Made by a program: the position numbers and the translations under genes
Notes under the pieces: generated by a model
What the model saw: only the letters and a program-made list of their open reading frames with translations
Database searches by the model: none
What the model was told of the DNA's origin: nothing
Part shown: piece after piece, positions 7,564 through 18,049 of the stretch
Numbering within the stretch: position 1 is the first letter of the stretch
Layout of the letters: each line of letters starts with the position of its first letter
Source: Rhizobium phaseoli
Lineage (GTDB): Bacteria > Pseudomonadota > Alphaproteobacteria > Rhizobiales > Rhizobiaceae
DNA: 64,000 nt
Assembly: GCF_003985125.1 (NCBI RefSeq)
Contig: NZ_ML133566.1
Span: 248,001 to 312,000 of the forward strand
Reading direction: 5' to 3'

Positions 7564-8394
7564 TTATTGCCCGGCCATGGCGGTGCGGATGATGCCTTTG
7601 ACGGCGCCCAGAATGAGGGCGATATCGCCGGGACGGGACAGGCGATGGTCGCCGTCGCGGATGAAGGTCAGCACCACGTCGTCGGCGGGAAGGTGCTCGA
7701 CAAGTTTCATCGCATGCGCGTGCGGCACGTCGGGATCCTTCATCCCCTGGAGGATATGCACCGGGCAGCCCGTCTCGATCATGCCGTCGAGCACGCGGTT
7801 CTTGCGGCCGTCCTCGATCAGTGCCAGCGTATAGATGTTTGGTTCCGGGCTGTATTGCGAGCGCTCCTCGAAATAGCCGCGCTCGGCCAGCGACTTGCGC
7901 TCCTTCGCCTTCAGGTTCGGCTCGATCAGTTCGGAGGTGAAATCGGGCGCCGGCGCGATCAGCACCATTCCCTCGAGTTTTGGGCCTTCGAGCTTCGGGC
8001 CGTCCTGTCGTGCGAGTTCCTGCGCCAGCCGCAGCGCAATCCAGCCGCCCATCGAGGAGCCGACGAGAATGACCCGGTCGGGTGCGACGTGGCGGATCAC
8101 GGCCAGCGCCTCCTCCAGCCAGCGCGAGATCGTGCCGTCGCGGAAACTGCCGCCGGAAAGCCCGTGGCCGGAATAGTCGAAACGGATACAGGCGGTACCG
8201 AGTTCGCCCGCCAGGCCGTCGAGCTCCAATGCTTTGGTGCCGCTCATGTCGGAACGGTAGCCGGATAGCCAAACGAGCGTCGGGGCATTATTGCCGGCTT
8301 GCGCCGGGCGCACCAGCATGGCGATCTCACGCGCCGTCTCGCCTTCGCCGACCGTCACGAACTGTGGCCGGACATTGGGCATCTGATCGGACAT
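7564..8394 (-). CDS. Alpha/beta hydrolase
   Basis: 276 residues. The nucleophile elbow is GSSMGG with S114; an Asp in MKDPDVP and a His in GDHRLS complete a plausible triad. It resembles ABHD10-like serine hydrolases, which act on esters or thioesters. The ATG has AGGAG 9 bases upstream. Bases 7972-8001 are two imperfect 15-base units giving a doubled GPKLE near residue 135; silent differences between the units show the duplication is old. Divergent from infC. Confidence 0.88.
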   Translation of the reverse strand: MSDQMPNVRPQFVTVGEGETAREIAMLVRPAQAGNNAPTLVWLSGYRSDMSGTKALELDGLAGELGTACIRFDYSGHGLSGGSFRDGTISRWLEEALAVIRHVAPDRVILVGSSMGGWIALRLAQELARQDGPKLEGPKLEGMVLIAPAPDFTSELIEPNLKAKERKSLAERGYFEERSQYSPEPNIYTLALIEDGRKNRVLDGMIETGCPVHILQGMKDPDVPHAHAMKLVEHLPADDVVLTFIRDGDHRLSRPGDIALILGAVKGIIRTAMAGQ

Positions 8395-8557
8395 CGGCGA
8401 AACTCCTGTTGTTTTGGCCTATAAAACAGATTCTTGGCAGGCTGACAGCACGTGATTTTTCCGCTAAAGGATGATATTGACTCCGTTGCAGCGATAACGA
8501 GATACGTTTGTGCACCCTGATCGGGAGCGCGCGGCTGCAACATTCCGGAAACAACGC

Positions 8558-8575
8558 GAGGAGAATACGACCATT
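8558..8575 (+). promoter_or_regulatory. Strong ribosome-binding site with ATT start codon of infC
   Basis: GAGGAG at 8558-8563, a 9-base spacer, then ATT at 8573-8575. An alternative upstream start at 8510 would add 21 residues not found in IF-3 proteins and would place the strong Shine-Dalgarno inside the gene. Confidence 0.8.
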
Positions 8576-9109
8576 CGCAGACCTTTTAAGACCGATGCGC
8601 CCGTGAAGGACGGCCCGCGCTCGAACCGTGAAATCCGCATTCCCAAAGTTCAGCTGATCGCGGCTGACGGACAGAATATGGGCATCGTGCCCACCGACCA
8701 GGCCTTGAGAATGGCGGAAGAAGCCGGCCTCGATCTCGTCGAAATTTCCCCCAATGCCGAACCGCCGGTGTGCAAGATCCTCGATCTGGGCAAGCTGAAA
8801 TATGCCAACCAGAAGAAGGCTGCCGAGGCGCGCAAGAAGCAGAAAATCGTCGAAGTCAAAGAAATCAAGATGCGTCCGAATATCGACACCCATGATTATG
8901 AGGTGAAGATGAAGGCGATGGGCCGCTTCTTCGATGAAGGCGATAAGGTCAAGGTGACGCTGAAGTTCCGCGGCCGTGAAATGGCCCACCAGGAACTCGG
9001 CATGAAGCTTCTGCAACAGGTCAAGGCCGATACGCTTGAGATCGCCAAGGTGGAAGCCGAGCCCAAGCTCGAAGGCCGCCAGATGATGATGGTGCTGGCG
9101 CCGAAGTAA
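8573..9109 (+). CDS. infC: Translation initiation factor IF-3, probable AUU start
   Basis: 178 residues if translation begins at ATT 8573, which lies 9 bases after GAGGAG (8558-8563). The product then starts RRPFKTD and runs through the well conserved [27 protein letters not shown] and [14 protein letters not shown] segments to the end at MVLAPK. IF-3 binds the 30S subunit and checks the start codon. In E. coli infC also uses AUU, which IF-3 discriminates against, giving autoregulation. There is no in-frame ATG or GTG between the Shine-Dalgarno and the conserved region. First gene of the infC-rpmI-rplT order. Confidence 0.93.
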   Translation: MRRPFKTDAPVKDGPRSNREIRIPKVQLIAADGQNMGIVPTDQALRMAEEAGLDLVEISPNAEPPVCKILDLGKLKYANQKKAAEARKKQKIVEVKEIKMRPNIDTHDYEVKMKAMGRFFDEGDKVKVTLKFRGREMAHQELGMKLLQQVKADTLEIAKVEAEPKLEGRQMMMVLAPK

Positions 9110-9133
9110 GCGCCAGATACCCTTTTGCCCAAG

Positions 9134-9155
9134 GCCGTCCGCAAGGGCGGCTTTT
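9134..9155 (+). terminator. Intrinsic terminator after infC
   Basis: GCCGTCC-gcaa-GGGCGGC-TTTT, one G:T wobble in a 7-base stem. It begins 25 bases past the infC stop and would separate infC from rpmI-rplT, or attenuate read-through. Confidence 0.7.
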
Positions 9156-9205
9156 GTGCTTTCGGTAATGTGCATTGGGCCGGCGAAGATTCCTCTCGGG
9201 CCCCG

Positions 9206-9234
9206 TTGCACTTTCATGACGCTGCGGTTATAAG
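9206..9234 (+). promoter_or_regulatory. Sigma70-type promoter for rpmI-rplT
   Basis: TTGCAC (9206-9211), 17-base spacer, TATAAG (9229-9234). Both hexamers are close to consensus, an unusually clear match for this GC-rich genome. Confidence 0.65.
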
Positions 9235-9417
9235 CGCGCGTCCGAACTGACCGGCAGGGCATGCCGTGGCAGTTTCGAATGCTTGCGGAACGGTTCGTCG
9301 CCGATGCCGCAGATCAACAACAAACGCTCCCGCACCTTGTTGCGACGGCCGGAGAACCGGACTTCGCGAGAGGGCTTTTTTGATGAAGCGCGCAGGGAGG
9401 ACAGAAGGAGTAGCAAA

Positions 9418-9621
9418 ATGCCCAAGATGAAGACGAAGTCCTCTGCCAAGAAGCGGTTCAAGATCACCGCGACCGGCAAGGTCAAGGCTGCCGCTGCCGG
9501 CAAGCGCCATGGCATGATCAAGCGTACCAACAAGTTCATTCGCGATGCACGTGGCACCATGGTTCTCGCAGAACCGGATGGCCGCAAGGTTATCAAGAAT
9601 TACCTGCCGAACGGTCTCTGA
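9418..9621 (+). CDS. rpmI: 50S ribosomal protein L35
   Basis: 67 residues, the usual L35 length, opening [15 protein letters not shown] and rich in Lys/Arg. AGAAGGAG lies 7 bases before the ATG; the longer in-frame start at 9283 would add a non-conserved leader. Component of the large ribosomal subunit. Transcribed with rplT, 38 bases downstream. Confidence 0.97.
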   Translation: MPKMKTKSSAKKRFKITATGKVKAAAAGKRHGMIKRTNKFIRDARGTMVLAEPDGRKVIKNYLPNGL

Positions 9622-9659
9622 GACTCGTCCGCGAACGCTAGATTTAAGGAGATCATGAT

Positions 9660-10064
9660 ATGGCACGCGTAAAAAGAGGCGTCACCGCCCACGCCAAGCA
9701 CAAGAAGGTTCTGAAGGCCGCCAAGGGCTTTTACGGCCGCCGCAAGAACACCATTCGCGCCGCCAAGGCCGCTGTCGACCGGTCGAAGCAGTACGCTTAC
9801 CGCGACCGCAAGGTCAACAAGCGCAACTTCCGCGCCCTCTGGATTCAGCGCATCAACGCCGCTGTCCGCGAATTCGGCCTGACCTACGGCCGCTTCATTG
9901 ACGGCCTGAACAAGGCCGGCATCGAAGTCGACCGCAAGGTTCTCTCCGACATGGCGATCCACGAGCCGGAAGCATTCGGCGCGCTCGTCAATGCTGCCAA
10001 GAAGGCCCTTGAGTACCTCAAGGAAACCGGTACGGCCAACGAGTTTGAAGGCGCGGTTCGTTAA
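9660..10064 (+). CDS. rplT: 50S ribosomal protein L20
   Basis: 134 residues beginning [16 protein letters not shown], with the [15 protein letters not shown] segment conserved in L20. It binds 23S rRNA early in 50S assembly and in several bacteria represses its own operon. TAAGGAG precedes the ATG. Last gene before a strong terminator at 10103-10136. Confidence 0.97.
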   Translation: MARVKRGVTAHAKHKKVLKAAKGFYGRRKNTIRAAKAAVDRSKQYAYRDRKVNKRNFRALWIQRINAAVREFGLTYGRFIDGLNKAGIEVDRKVLSDMAIHEPEAFGALVNAAKKALEYLKETGTANEFEGAVR

Positions 10065-10102
10065 CCAGCGCTTCCCAGGCTCTATGCTATTCGAATTTTG
10101 GG

Positions 10103-10136
10103 AAACCCGCGCTGGTTTGGGCTAGCGCGGGTTTTT
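10103..10136 (+). terminator. Intrinsic terminator after rplT
   Basis: AAACCCGCGC (10103-10112), a 12-base loop, GCGCGGGTTTTT (10125-10136). It separates the ribosomal genes from pheST. Confidence 0.9.
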
Positions 10137-10213
10137 CTTTCTTTATATCCCTGCGCCGGTCGGCGCCGCCTGCCTCCCGATCCCCGCCTGATACTGGACG
10201 GAAAGAAGTGACA

Positions 10214-11296
10214 ATGTCAGATATCGACCAGCTCAACTCATCGCTGCTCGCGGAAATCGCCGCCGCCAATGACGAGGCCGCCCTGGAAGCCGTGCGCGTG
10301 TCTGCCCTCGGCAAGAAAGGCTCGGTCTCGGAACTCCTGAAGACGCTCGGCGCCATGACGCCGGAGGAGCGCCAGACTCGAGGGGCTGCGATCAACGCCC
10401 TGAAGAATGCCGTGACGGATGCCATCGCCGAACGCAAGTCGGTGCTGAAAATGGCGGCGGTCAATGCGCGGCTGAAGGCCGAAACGGTCGATGTCAGCCT
10501 GCCGGTGCGCTCCTCGCCGGCCGAGCGCGGCCGCATCCATCCGATCAGCCAGATCGTCGATGAGATCACCGCGATCTTCGCCGACATGGGCTTCTCGATC
10601 GCCGAGGGTCCCGATATCGAGACCGATTATTACAATTTCACCGCGCTGAATTTTCCCGAAGGCCACCCGGCCCGCGAGATGCACGACACCTTCTTCTTCA
10701 ATCCTGACGAAAACGGTGAACGCAAGGTGCTGCGCACGCACACCTCGCCGGTGCAGGTGCGCACCATGGAAGCGCAAAAGCCGCCGATCCGCATCATCAT
10801 TCCCGGCAAGACCTATCGCCAGGACAGCGATGCCACGCATTCGCCGATGTTCCATCAGGTCGAGGGCCTCGTGATCGACAAGAAGGCCAATGTCGCCAAC
10901 ATCCGCTGGGTGCTCGAGGAGTTCTGCAAGACCTTCTTCGAGGTCGACAGCGTGACGATGCGCTTTCGCCCGTCCTTCTTCCCTTTCACCGAGCCCTCCT
11001 TCGAGGTCGACATCCAGTGCGACCGCTCCGGTCCGATCGTCAAGTTCGGCGAAGGCACCGACTGGATGGAGATCCTCGGCTGCGGCATGGTCCATCCGAA
11101 CGTGCTGCGCTATGGCGGGCTCGATCCGGATGAATATCAGGGCTTTGCCTGGGGCATGGGCCTCGACCGCATCGCCATGCTGAAATACGGCATGCCCGAC
11201 CTGCGCGACTTCTTCAACGCCGACGTCCGCTGGATGACGCATTACGGCTTCCGCCCGCTCGACATGCCGACGCTGTTCGGCGGCCTCAGCGTTTGA
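10214..11296 (+). CDS. pheS: Phenylalanine--tRNA ligase alpha subunit
   Basis: 360 residues. It has the N-terminal tRNA-binding coiled coil, then class II synthetase core segments including [26 protein letters not shown], the motif 2 region ([21 protein letters not shown]) and motif 3 ([11 protein letters not shown]). I use ATG 10214; a GTG two codons upstream is also possible. It forms an alpha2-beta2 enzyme with PheT, whose gene follows after 16 bases. Confidence 0.97.
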   Translation: MSDIDQLNSSLLAEIAAANDEAALEAVRVSALGKKGSVSELLKTLGAMTPEERQTRGAAINALKNAVTDAIAERKSVLKMAAVNARLKAETVDVSLPVRSSPAERGRIHPISQIVDEITAIFADMGFSIAEGPDIETDYYNFTALNFPEGHPAREMHDTFFFNPDENGERKVLRTHTSPVQVRTMEAQKPPIRIIIPGKTYRQDSDATHSPMFHQVEGLVIDKKANVANIRWVLEEFCKTFFEVDSVTMRFRPSFFPFTEPSFEVDIQCDRSGPIVKFGEGTDWMEILGCGMVHPNVLRYGGLDPDEYQGFAWGMGLDRIAMLKYGMPDLRDFFNADVRWMTHYGFRPLDMPTLFGGLSV

Positions 11297-11312
11297 ACGG
11301 AGAATTGCAACG

Positions 11313-13736
11313 ATGAAATTCACGCTCTCCTGGCTGAAAGAGCATCTGGAAACGGATGCCACGCTTGACGAAATCTGCACCCGCCTGACCGAGATCGGTC
11401 TGGAGGTGGAGGAGGTCGACGACAAGGCGGCGTTCAAGCCCTTCGTCATCGCAAGGGTTGTTTCGGCGGAAAAACATCCGCAGGCCGATCGCCTGAAGGT
11501 GCTGATGGTCGACACCGGTTCCGGTGCGCCGGTCCAGGTCGTCTGCGGCGCCCCGAATGCGCGCGCCGGCCTCATCGGCGCCTTCGCCGCACCCGGGACC
11601 TATGTTCCCGGCATCGACGTGACGCTTGCCGTCGGTAATATCCGCGGCGTCGAAAGCCGCGGCATGATGTGCTCCGAAAAGGAAATGCAGATCTCCGACA
11701 ATCATGAGGGCATCATCGATCTGCCCGACGACGCGCCGGTCGGTCAGAGTTACGCGGCCTATGCGCATCTCGACGACCCGGTCATCGAAATCAATCTGAC
11801 GCCCAATCGGCCCGACTGCACGTCGATCCACGGGATCGCCCGCGATCTCGCCGCCTCCGGTCTTGGTACACTGAAGACACGCGCCGCGCCGTCCTTCGCC
11901 TTCGAAGGCGAGACGCCGGTCAAGTTGACGCTCGATCTCGACGATCCGAAGCTCTGCCCCGGCTTTGCGCTGCGCCTGGTGCGCGGCGTCAGAAACGGTC
12001 CGAGCCCGCGCTGGATGCAGCAGCGGCTCCTCGCCATCGGCCTGCGCCCCATCAACGCGCTGGTCGATATCACCAATTACATGACCTTCGATCAGGGCCG
12101 GCCGATGCACGTCTTCGACGCCGCCAAGGTCACGGGCAATCTCACCGTTCGCCGCGCCAGGGAAGGCGAGACCGTGCTGGCGCTCGACCAGCGCGAATAC
12201 AAGCTCGGTCCGAACAACGTCGTCATATCAGATGAAGACGGCATCGAATCGATCGGCGGCATCATGGGCGGCGAACATTCCGGCTGCGACGAAAACACCG
12301 TCGACGTGCTGATCGAATCGGCCCTGTGGGACCCGATGAACATCGCCAAATCGGGCCGCAGCCTCGGCATCATCACCGATGCGCGCTACCGCTTCGAACG
12401 TGGTGTCGATCCGGAATATATGGTTCCGGGTCTCGAACGCACGACCGAGCTGGTGCTCGAACTCTGCGGCGGCATGGCCGCGCGCGCCGAGGTCGTCGGC
12501 TATAAGGGGCACGAGCCGAAGGTCGTCGATTTCCCCTATTCCGAGGTCAAGCGCCTGACGGGCCTTGAAGTCTCGACCGAAGAAAGCAACGCGATCCTCG
12601 CCCGTCTCGGTTTCACGGTTTCCGGCTCCGGCGAACGCGTTTCCGTCGCCGTTCCTTCATGGCGCCCCGATGTCGACGGCAAGGCCGATCTCGTCGAGGA
12701 GGTGATGCGCATCCACGGCGTCGACAATATCAAGCCGGCGCCGCTCGAAAGTCATGCTGCCGTCAACGGCAGGATTCTGACGACGCTGCAGATCCGCACC
12801 CGCGCGGCCAAGCGTGCGCTCGCCTCGCGCGGCATGCTGGAGGCCGTCACCTGGTCCTTCATTCCGGAAGATCAGGCGAAGCTCTTCGGCGGCGGTTCGC
12901 CGGCCCTGAGGCTTGCCAATCCGATCGCCGCCGAAATGTCGGATATGCGCCCCTCGCTGCTGCCTGGCCTGCTGACTGCAGCGCAGCGCAACGCCGACAA
13001 AGGCTATGGCGACGTGGCGATCTTCGAAGTCTCGGGCACCTATGAGAATGATCGGCCGGACGGCCAGCGTCGCGTTGCCGGCGGCATCCGCCGCGGCACC
13101 GCCTCGCTCGCCGGAGGCGGGCGCATGTGGTCGAATGCGGTGAAGGGTGGCGGCAAACCGGTCGACGTCTTCGACGCCAAAGCCGATGCGCTCGCCGTCA
13201 TCGAAGCCTGCGGCCTGCCGATGGGCAATATCCAGATCGAGCAGGGGGGGCCTGAATGGTATCATCCCGGCCGCTCCGGCACCATCAAGATGGGGCCGAA
13301 GGTGGTGCTCGGTTACTTCGGTGAATTCCACCCGCTCACGCTGGAAGCGCTCGATGTCTCCGGCGCCCTCTGTGGTTTCGAGGTCTATCTCGACGCGATG
13401 GCCGAGCCGAAGAAGAAGGCGACCCGCACCAAGCCGGCGCTGGAACTGTCACCCTTCCAGGCGGTCAAGCGCGACTTCGCCTTCGTCGTCGACAAGACGG
13501 TGGAATCGGGCGCCATCATCAAGGCTGCGACGGGGGCAGACCGCAAGCTCGTCACCGGCGTCAACGTCTTCGATATCTTCGAAGGTGCGTCTGTCGGCGA
13601 AGGCAAGAAATCGGTGGCGATCGAGGTTCAGATCCAGCCGGTCGAGCGTACGCTGACGGATGAGGATTTCGAAGCGCTGACGCAGAAGATCGTCGCGAGC
13701 GTCGCAAAGTTCACCGGCGGCGTGCTGAGAAGCTGA
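11313..13736 (+). CDS. pheT: Phenylalanine--tRNA ligase beta subunit
   Basis: 807 residues, the expected length. In order: an EMAP/OB-type tRNA-binding domain (about 40-150, [11 protein letters not shown]), B3/B4 editing domain, B5 domain, inactive catalytic-like core and a C-terminal anticodon-binding (FDX-ACB) domain ([18 protein letters not shown]). It forms the PheRS heterotetramer with PheS. ACGGAG precedes the ATG. A short KKKATRTKP insertion precedes the last domain. Confidence 0.97.
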   Translation: MKFTLSWLKEHLETDATLDEICTRLTEIGLEVEEVDDKAAFKPFVIARVVSAEKHPQADRLKVLMVDTGSGAPVQVVCGAPNARAGLIGAFAAPGTYVPGIDVTLAVGNIRGVESRGMMCSEKEMQISDNHEGIIDLPDDAPVGQSYAAYAHLDDPVIEINLTPNRPDCTSIHGIARDLAASGLGTLKTRAAPSFAFEGETPVKLTLDLDDPKLCPGFALRLVRGVRNGPSPRWMQQRLLAIGLRPINALVDITNYMTFDQGRPMHVFDAAKVTGNLTVRRAREGETVLALDQREYKLGPNNVVISDEDGIESIGGIMGGEHSGCDENTVDVLIESALWDPMNIAKSGRSLGIITDARYRFERGVDPEYMVPGLERTTELVLELCGGMAARAEVVGYKGHEPKVVDFPYSEVKRLTGLEVSTEESNAILARLGFTVSGSGERVSVAVPSWRPDVDGKADLVEEVMRIHGVDNIKPAPLESHAAVNGRILTTLQIRTRAAKRALASRGMLEAVTWSFIPEDQAKLFGGGSPALRLANPIAAEMSDMRPSLLPGLLTAAQRNADKGYGDVAIFEVSGTYENDRPDGQRRVAGGIRRGTASLAGGGRMWSNAVKGGGKPVDVFDAKADALAVIEACGLPMGNIQIEQGGPEWYHPGRSGTIKMGPKVVLGYFGEFHPLTLEALDVSGALCGFEVYLDAMAEPKKKATRTKPALELSPFQAVKRDFAFVVDKTVESGAIIKAATGADRKLVTGVNVFDIFEGASVGEGKKSVAIEVQIQPVERTLTDEDFEALTQKIVASVAKFTGGVLRS

Positions 13737-13758
13737 TCCCGCCAGTCTTCGCAAAAAT

Positions 13759-13790
13759 AAAGAACCGGTCGTTCGAGCGGCCGGTTCTTT
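13759..13790. terminator. Bidirectional terminator between pheT and the NTF2-like gene
   Basis: AAAGAACCGG (13759-13768) pairs exactly with CCGGTTCTTT (13781-13790) around a 12-base loop; A and T runs flank the stem, so both convergent genes can use it. Confidence 0.85.
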
Positions 13791-14149
13791 CACGTGTGGA
13801 GATGGTAGAGCTTGCTGACGATGACCCATCGGCCGTCGATCTTCAGCAGTGAGAGATAGTCGGTAAAGCGCATTCCGGCGAAATCGTCGGTGACCTTCAC
13901 GCTCGCCGCGTCACCCTCGACATCGACGCTTTGTATATCCATGAAGGGCTGCGTGCCGGGCGGAGCCGGTTCCTCCGCCAGGATCGCGGTGATGAATTCA
14001 TCCCGCGTCAGCCATTCGACGGCATTCTGGTAATAGCCGATGATCGAGCTTTTTGGGTGAAAGGCCTTCTTCAAGGCTGCCGCATTGGCGAAGGCCATGC
14101 CTTCGACATAGAGATGAACCGTCTGTTCGACTGCCTGCCTGTCCGACAT
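13790..14149 (-). CDS. NTF2-like / putative lumazine-binding family protein
   Basis: 119 residues. An SnoaL/NTF2-like cone fold is suggested by the opening helix (AVEQTVHLYVEGMAFANAAALKKAF), the FHPKSSIIGYY strand and the closing SLLKIDGRWVIVSKLYH. Members of this family include small-molecule-binding proteins and enzymes, so no reaction can be assigned. It is probably monocistronic, with a hairpin upstream ending the aldo/keto reductase transcript. Confidence 0.8.
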   Translation of the reverse strand: MSDRQAVEQTVHLYVEGMAFANAAALKKAFHPKSSIIGYYQNAVEWLTRDEFITAILAEEPAPPGTQPFMDIQSVDVEGDAASVKVTDDFAGMRFTDYLSLLKIDGRWVIVSKLYHLHT

Positions 14150-14203
14150 GTTTCCATCCCGTTCTCCGAGATGACGTTAGATAGTTTCGCCGGACCGGAA
14201 GAC

Positions 14204-14233
14204 AAGCCCGGCCGATTGCATCAGGCCGGGCTT
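14204..14233 (-). terminator. Hairpin downstream of the aldo/keto reductase gene
   Basis: AAGCCCGGCC (14204-14213) is the reverse complement of GGCCGGGCTT (14224-14233), loop of 10. It lies 7 bases past the reductase stop. The T-run on the minus strand is weak. Confidence 0.6.
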
Positions 14234-14239
14234 CTTCGA

Positions 14240-15235
<996 letters not shown>

Positions 15236-15271
15236 GATGGGGTTCCTTTTCTGAGCTGATTTTGACCGCTG

Positions 15272-15316
15272 GAGCATGATGCCGACACGTGTGAGCGATT
15301 TCGAATGACACCACGC
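15272..15316. repeat. Decayed copy of the 48-base palindromic repeat
   Basis: Begins GAGCATGATGCCGACACGTGTGAGCG, matching the first half of the copy at 19067-19114 with several changes; the right arm (CACCACGC) has largely lost pairing. It lies in the aldo/keto reductase-LysR spacer. Confidence 0.6.
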
Positions 15317-15420
15317 GTCCGGAGAAATCATTTGTTTGGCGGTGCGGACAGACCATATCGGCCACGGATCGATCAGAAAATACATGCGGTTTCTAACAAG
15401 CTGTTCTATCATTTCGATCA

Positions 15421-16329
15421 ATGAACAGGACACAGCTCTCCCAACTCGCCGTTCTTGCCGCCGTCTCGGAGCATCGCAGCTTCCGCGCCGCGGCCCGGGA
15501 ACTCCTCGTGGCGCCGTCGGCGATCAGCCATGCAATCTCGAGCCTCGAGGAAAGCCTGGGCGTCAGGCTTCTGGCGCGCACCACCCGCAGCGTCGCGCCG
15601 ACCGAAGAAGGACGTCTGCTTCTCGAGAGGCTGCGACCGGCGCTGGAGGAAATCGACATTGCGCTGGAGGCGGTTCGCGACACGCGCGCCAAACCGGCCG
15701 GAAACCTGCGCATCACTGCCCCGCGCTTCGCCTCCGATATCCTGCTTGCTCCGCGCCTCGGCGATTTTCTCAACCTCTATCCCGATATCACCCTGGAGAT
15801 TGCCAATGAGGACGGCTTCACCGATATCGTCAAGGAAGGCTTCGATGCCGGCCTAAGACTGGAAGAGAGTCTGGAGGCCGATATGATCGCCGTCAGGTTC
15901 TCGCCCAATCTAACGACTGTCATCGCCGCCTCGCCGGACTATTTCGAACGCCATCCGAAACCGGAGCATCCGCGTGATCTCGTCTATCATCGCTGCATCA
16001 AACGGCGCTTCACCAATGGCTCCATCTATCGCTGGGAATTCGAAAAGGACGGTCAGGAACTCGTTGTTGCCGTCGACGGGCCGCTCATCGTCAGCGAGGA
16101 CCGGCTGGCTCTGCTTGCGGCACTGAACGGCGCCGGCCTTGCCTATCTCTTCGATTTGCGGGTGCATGCGGAACTGGCGGCCGGCAAGCTTGTGCGCGTG
16201 CTGGAGGATTGGTGCGCGCCCTATCCCGGGCCGTTTCTCTATTATCCCACCCGCCGGCAGATGCGCCCGGCGCTGCGCGCCTTCATCGATTTCTTCAGAT
16301 ATGCCGAGAGGGATGCGGGCGGCCGGTAG
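15421..16329 (+). CDS. LysR family transcriptional regulator
   Basis: 302 residues. An N-terminal winged helix-turn-helix ([39 protein letters not shown]) is followed by a periplasmic-binding-like effector domain with [11 protein letters not shown]. Such proteins usually activate a divergent gene in response to a ligand; here the neighbour is the aldo/keto reductase. The 185-base spacer carries a decayed repeat but no clear long dyad that I could single out. Confidence 0.93.
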   Translation: MNRTQLSQLAVLAAVSEHRSFRAAARELLVAPSAISHAISSLEESLGVRLLARTTRSVAPTEEGRLLLERLRPALEEIDIALEAVRDTRAKPAGNLRITAPRFASDILLAPRLGDFLNLYPDITLEIANEDGFTDIVKEGFDAGLRLEESLEADMIAVRFSPNLTTVIAASPDYFERHPKPEHPRDLVYHRCIKRRFTNGSIYRWEFEKDGQELVVAVDGPLIVSEDRLALLAALNGAGLAYLFDLRVHAELAAGKLVRVLEDWCAPYPGPFLYYPTRRQMRPALRAFIDFFRYAERDAGGR

Positions 16330-16355
16330 GGCAGCCGCCCGTTCTCATCGTGGCG

Positions 16356-16853
16356 TCAGGCAGCCTTGGCCTTCTGGTTTGCCGCGGTGGTGGCAAGCTG
16401 CGAGAGCGTCTTGTCGGTGGCCGTCTCCTCCTGCAGCGTCTGGTCGAGCAGGCTGACGACATCCTTGAGGCCGAGCGTTGCAGCCCAGGTTTTCAGCGTG
16501 CCGTAACGAGCGATTTCATAATGCTCGACGGCCTGTGCTGCCGAGATCAGGCCAGCATCCAGCGCCGGGGTGCCTTTGAACTCCTCCATGATGTCCTCGC
16601 CTTCGGCGATAATGCCCTGGATCGCCTCACAGGTCTTGCCCTGGGCGCGCTTGCCGATCTTCTCGAAGACCTGCTGCAGGCGCTCGACCTGACCTTCGGT
16701 TTCCTCGAGATGCTTCTGGAAGCCTGCCTTCAGTTCGGAGGACTGGGCGGCGCGCGCCATCTTCGGCAGGGCGCGCAATATCTGCCGCTCGGCGAAGTAA
16801 ATGTCCTTGAGCGTGTCATAGAAGAGATCTTCCAACGTCTTTTCCTTGGCCAT
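16356..16853 (-). CDS. Ferritin-like DUF892 (YciE/YciF) protein
   Basis: 165 residues: MAKEKTLEDLFYDTLKDIYFAERQILRALPKM at the start, then helices with ExxH-type spacing (KHLEETEGQVERLQ, AVEHYEIARYGTL). This is the DUF892 ferritin-like family, four-helix bundles often induced by general stress; iron binding is likely but unproven. It stands alone, convergent with the LysR gene, with an Ala/Lys-rich tail. Confidence 0.9.
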   Translation of the reverse strand: MAKEKTLEDLFYDTLKDIYFAERQILRALPKMARAAQSSELKAGFQKHLEETEGQVERLQQVFEKIGKRAQGKTCEAIQGIIAEGEDIMEEFKGTPALDAGLISAAQAVEHYEIARYGTLKTWAATLGLKDVVSLLDQTLQEETATDKTLSQLATTAANQKAKAA

Positions 16854-16995
16854 TTTCTCGATCCTTGATTTGGGAAAGGCCGCGAACGCGGCGACACATT
16901 AAGAAGCAAGGATCGCGCAAATTGTTCCCGAGCGATTTCGGGTGGACTGGAAATCGGCTCCGGGCAATCATCCCGCCGTTTCCTAGGGAGAAAAA

Positions 16996-17616
16996 ATGAT
17001 GCGGAAGCCGGGTTCGATGAAAGGGCTGGAGGATCTTGGCCGGGTGCGGCTGTCGCCGAATTTCTTCTTCCGCGATTTCCTGCATTCCGAAATCGCCGAT
17101 TTCTACCGCATCCCCAACATTCCCGAGGATCCCGATCTGGCCATCGAGGCGGGGAGGCGGCTTTGTGAGGATCTGCTGGAGCCGCTGGAGGCAACGTTTG
17201 GGCGTCTGCACATCCGCTCCGGCTATCGCTCGCCTGATGTCAACAGGTTCGGCAACGAGAACAAGCTGAACTGCTCGACCAATGCCGCCACATCAGCCCA
17301 TCACATTTGGAATATGCGCGATTTCGATGGCTGCATGGGTGCCGCCGTCTGCATCGCCGTGCCGTGGATGATCGACCGCTATCGCGACGAAAGCGACTGG
17401 CAGCGGCTCGCCTGGTGGATCCACGACCACCTGCCCTATGCTTCGCTCTGCTTCTTCCCCAAGCTCTGGGCCTTCAATATCCAGTGGCACGAACGGCCGA
17501 AACGGATCATCCAGAGCTATGTCAGCCCGCGCGGCATCCTCACCAAGCCGGGCATGGCGAACTGGGAGGGCGATCATGGCGCGTTCTACGAGGGGTTTCC
17601 GCCGCTCAGAAGCTGA
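16996..17616 (+). CDS. Peptidase M15-like protein of unknown function
   Basis: 206 residues, ATG preceded by AGGGAGAA. The middle segment IRSGYRSPDVN, then SAHHIWNMRDFDG, resembles the GYRS...SxHxxGxAxD layout of zinc D,D-carboxypeptidases of the M15/hedgehog fold, but the spacing is not standard (SAHH, then D six residues later). No signal peptide is apparent. The rest is rich in Trp. It overlaps the 3' end of the convergent GNAT gene by 11 bases. I infer a peptidase-like fold but not activity. Confidence 0.65.
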   Translation: MMRKPGSMKGLEDLGRVRLSPNFFFRDFLHSEIADFYRIPNIPEDPDLAIEAGRRLCEDLLEPLEATFGRLHIRSGYRSPDVNRFGNENKLNCSTNAATSAHHIWNMRDFDGCMGAAVCIAVPWMIDRYRDESDWQRLAWWIHDHLPYASLCFFPKLWAFNIQWHERPKRIIQSYVSPRGILTKPGMANWEGDHGAFYEGFPPLRS

Positions 17617-18049
17617 TGCGATAGCGGATGTGGCCGTCGCTCTCGACATAGCTGTCATAGAGCGCCCGGGCCGTCTTGTTGTTTTCGCTCGTATGCCAAT
17701 AAAGCCGCGACCAGCCCTTTGCCTTGCCGAGTGCGACGAGATCGTCCATCAGCGCCCGGCCGACGCCCTTGCCACGCGCATCGGCATCGACGAACAGGTC
17801 TTCGAGATAGCAGTCCCTGCCGCGGATCCAGGTGCCCTCATGCGTCAGATACAGCGCAAAGCCGATGATCCTGCCGTCGATCTCGGCGACGCGCATCGCG
17901 ATCGCGGAGGCGGGATCGAAGATCCGCCGCCACGTCTGGTCGGTGATATCGGCCTCGACGGTCACGTCGTAAAAGTCGAGATAGGCCGCCCAGAGCTGGC
18001 GCCAGCCGGCTTCGTCCTCAGGGCGGGCATCGCGTATCGTCACGGTCAT
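17606..18049 (-). CDS. GNAT family N-acetyltransferase
   Basis: 147 residues. Motif A is DARGKGVGRALMDDLVALGK, preceded by YLEDLFVD and followed by WHTSENNKTARALYD, typical of GNAT enzymes acting on small amines. Its ATG overlaps the stop of the upstream aldo/keto reductase by 4 bases (ATGA), so the pair is translationally coupled. The substrate is unknown. Confidence 0.9.
   Translation of the reverse strand: MTVTIRDARPEDEAGWRQLWAAYLDFYDVTVEADITDQTWRRIFDPASAIAMRVAEIDGRIIGFALYLTHEGTWIRGRDCYLEDLFVDADARGKGVGRALMDDLVALGKAKGWSRLYWHTSENNKTARALYDSYVESDGHIRYRISF

Larger units (their letters stand above)
9110..9417 (+). other. 308-base infC-rpmI spacer with terminator, promoter and long leader
   Basis: Holds the infC terminator, a sigma70-like promoter (9206-9234) and a leader of about 175 bases before rpmI. 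The leader contains CCGG-agaa-CCGG and a GAGAGGGCTTTTTT stretch near 9370. In other bacteria rpmI-rplT leaders bind L20 for autoregulation; I see no recognisable copy of those structures. Confidence 0.5.

Noticed and set aside
9340..9417. Attenuator before rpmI (CCGG-agaa-CCGG near GAGAGGGCTTTTTT)
   Set aside because: The 4-base stem does not adjoin the T-run and no stable competing structure was found by eye, so it is not listed as a terminator.
10238..11575. Minus-strand frame of 445 codons across pheS/pheT
   Set aside because: Antisense to two essential, strongly conserved genes; no ribosome-binding site or known motif.
16996..17616. Assignment of the M15-like protein as a definite D,D-carboxypeptidase
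   Set aside because: The His/Asp spacing in SAHH...DFDG does not match the standard zinc motif and no signal peptide is seen; only a fold-level resemblance is claimed.
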